A stretch of 13,628 bases of DNA from positions 1 through 13,628 of the forward strand of contig CAMPYB010000024.1 in assembly GCA_946998115.1 (NCBI GenBank). Direction: 5' to 3'. Numbering within the stretch: position 1 is the first letter of the stretch; each line of letters opens with the position of its first letter. Both the position numbers and the translations under genes were made by a program. This stretch comes from an uncultured Actinomyces sp. (GTDB lineage: Bacteria; Actinomycetota; Actinomycetes; Actinomycetales; Actinomycetaceae). The notes beneath the pieces were generated by a model. That model was not told the origin of the DNA. It ran no database searches and worked only from the letters and a program-made list of their open reading frames with translations. This document shows, one piece after another, positions 12,660-13,628 of this stretch.

Positions 12660-13628
12660 ATGAATAAGAAACCTTACTATGCATTAACCGTAGCAGCATT
12701 AGCGAGTGCAACAGGCTTAGTTGGAGCTAGCGTAGCTACAGCTCAACCTGATACAACAAACTCACCTGCAATGACTGTATCTAATAAATCTGCTTTACAG
12801 CAAGCTGAGGAAAATCTAGCAAACGCAAAAAAAGAAGTTGAAAAACAAGAAAAAAACGTTGCTAAAGCTTCTAAAGCTACACAGGAAGCTAAAAAGAACT
12901 TAGACAATTCCAACAAAAAATTAGACTCTTCCACTCGAGCACTAGCTGAAGCAGAAGAAAAACTCCAAGAAGCTAAACTTGAACAAGAAGCAACTAAACA
13001 TGCTCTTGAACAGATAAAAGACAGTAGCGAAGAAGCTAAAAAACAACATCCTGTTAAAAGCAAAGAAGTCAAAGACGCTGAAGATGTTGCACAAAATGCA
13101 CAAACTAAACTTGACAAAGATAAAAAAGCTAAAGATGAAAAAGCTAAAGATGTACAAGAAAAAAACACTGAATACGAAGCAAAGAAAACTGCAACAAAAC
13201 AAGCTTTACAAGAAGTAGAAAAAACTAAAAACATTGAAGAAGAAGGCAAAAAAGAGCGCGCCAAATTTGAAGAAGAATTAAAAGTCGCTAAAGAAAATGA
13301 GACACAAGCAAAGCAAAAGCTTGAAGAAGCAAAAAATACTCAACAAGAAAAACAAAACGATCTTGAAAGAATAACTAACGAAGAAGCAGGTAAAGTAAGT
13401 TCCGCACAAAGCGCACACGAACAAGCAACAAAAAGAGTGCAAACTTTAGAAGGCGAAATAGAGAAAAATAAAAAATTAAAAGAAGAAGCTGACAAAAGAG
13501 TTGCAAGTGCAAATAGCGAAAATGAAGCTAAGCAACGCGCAAAGCAAGCTGCAGAACAAGGATTCAGAGAAGTTGAAAATAGGCTCTCTGCTTTGAATTC
13601 TGAAATTTCGCAATTAAAAAACCGCAAA
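12660..13628 (+). CDS. Secreted Lys/Glu/Ala-rich coiled-coil protein, 3' end cut by the window
   Basis: An open frame of 323 codons runs from the ATG at 12660 through the window edge. GGAG four bases upstream supports the start. The first 28 residues form a Sec signal peptide: basic start (Lys3, Lys4), hydrophobic core ALTVAALASATGLVGASV, and an A-T-A site, with cleavage probably after Ala28 before QPDT. From about residue 42 the chain is almost entirely charged and alanine-rich (Lys, Glu, Gln, Ala), without cysteine and with few aromatics. Its heptad-like spacing predicts a long alpha-helical coiled coil. A near-exact 15-base tandem repeat (13125-13139 and 13140-13154) encodes KAKDE-KAKDV. 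Such proteins are usually cell-wall-anchored or surface-associated fibrils or adhesins, or cell-wall factors. The anchor, if any, such as LPXTG, would be beyond the window. It is the only rightward gene seen. I do not recognise a named family. Confidence 0.85.
   Translation, partial: MNKKPYYALTVAALASATGLVGASVATAQPDTTNSPAMTVSNKSALQQAEENLANAKKEVEKQEKNVAKASKATQEAKKNLDNSNKKLDSSTRALAEAEEKLQEAKLEQEATKHALEQIKDSSEEAKKQHPVKSKEVKDAEDVAQNAQTKLDKDKKAKDEKAKDVQEKNTEYEAKKTATKQALQEVEKTKNIEEEGKKERAKFEEELKVAKENETQAKQKLEEAKNTQQEKQNDLERITNEEAGKVSSAQSAHEQATKRVQTLEGEIEKNKKLKEEADKRVASANSENEAKQRAKQAAEQGFREVENRLSALNSEISQLKNRK

Noticed and set aside
12743..13264. Long leftward open frame (173 codons) rich in Ser, Phe and Cys, with similar leftward frames at 12942-13202 and 13340-13627
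   Set aside because: These are the reverse complement of the Lys/Glu/Ala-rich coiled-coil gene. A-rich codons on one strand lack stops on the other and translate as Ser/Phe/Cys/Leu. The rightward frame has a ribosome binding site, a signal peptide and heptads.

Overview
The window looks like a chromosomal segment of a strongly AT-rich actinobacterium. The evidence is gene content and order: tig, then paired clpP1 and clpP2, then clpX; a tRNA m1A58 methyltransferase of the mycobacterial Rv2118c type near uppP and a HAD phosphatase; an actinobacterial ABC-F protein; and a small Cys/His protein typical of Actinomycetota. The trigger factor and both ClpP proteins resemble mycobacterial and bifidobacterial sequences as I remember them. 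Yet the DNA is very AT-rich by eye (I did not count it), unlike most of that phylum. I cannot name a genus. The standard genetic code fits all genes, and GTG and TTG starts occur.

Layout: nearly everything from 1 to about 12.2 kb lies on the minus strand, so transcription runs from high to low coordinates. In that direction come an MFS transporter; a two-gene Alg14/Alg13-like glycosyltransferase pair overlapping by GTGA; and trigger factor (tig) with a hairpin-rich leader and a good intrinsic terminator. After a roughly 350-base AT-rich gap with a ClgR-like operator come clpP1, clpP2, clpX, sufT, an ABC-F ATPase and a small Cys/His protein. Last, behind a candidate promoter, come uppP, a HAD phosphatase and trmI, which runs off the left edge. 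The only plus-strand gene starts at 12660. It encodes a secreted, very Lys/Glu/Ala-rich coiled-coil protein and runs off the right edge.

Functionally, the central block is protein quality control: ribosome-bound chaperone, two-ring ClpP1P2 protease and ClpX unfoldase, probably stress-regulated through ClgR. SufT (Fe-S cluster maturation) and the ABC-F ribosome factor follow and are coupled by an ATGA overlap. The left block recycles the undecaprenyl carrier lipid and modifies tRNA. The right end concerns the cell surface: a polysaccharide glycosyltransferase and an exported coiled-coil protein.

I found no CRISPR array, insertion sequence, phage gene, defence island, tRNA or rRNA. The most unusual feature is ClpX. 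Its ATPase motifs are intact, but three loops that normally contact substrate or ClpP are changed: pore-1 GYVG to GYSG, RKH to TKS with three extra residues, and IGF to TGF. The exported coiled-coil protein and the tig leader hairpins are the next most interesting. Nothing here can be declared a new system from sequence alone.
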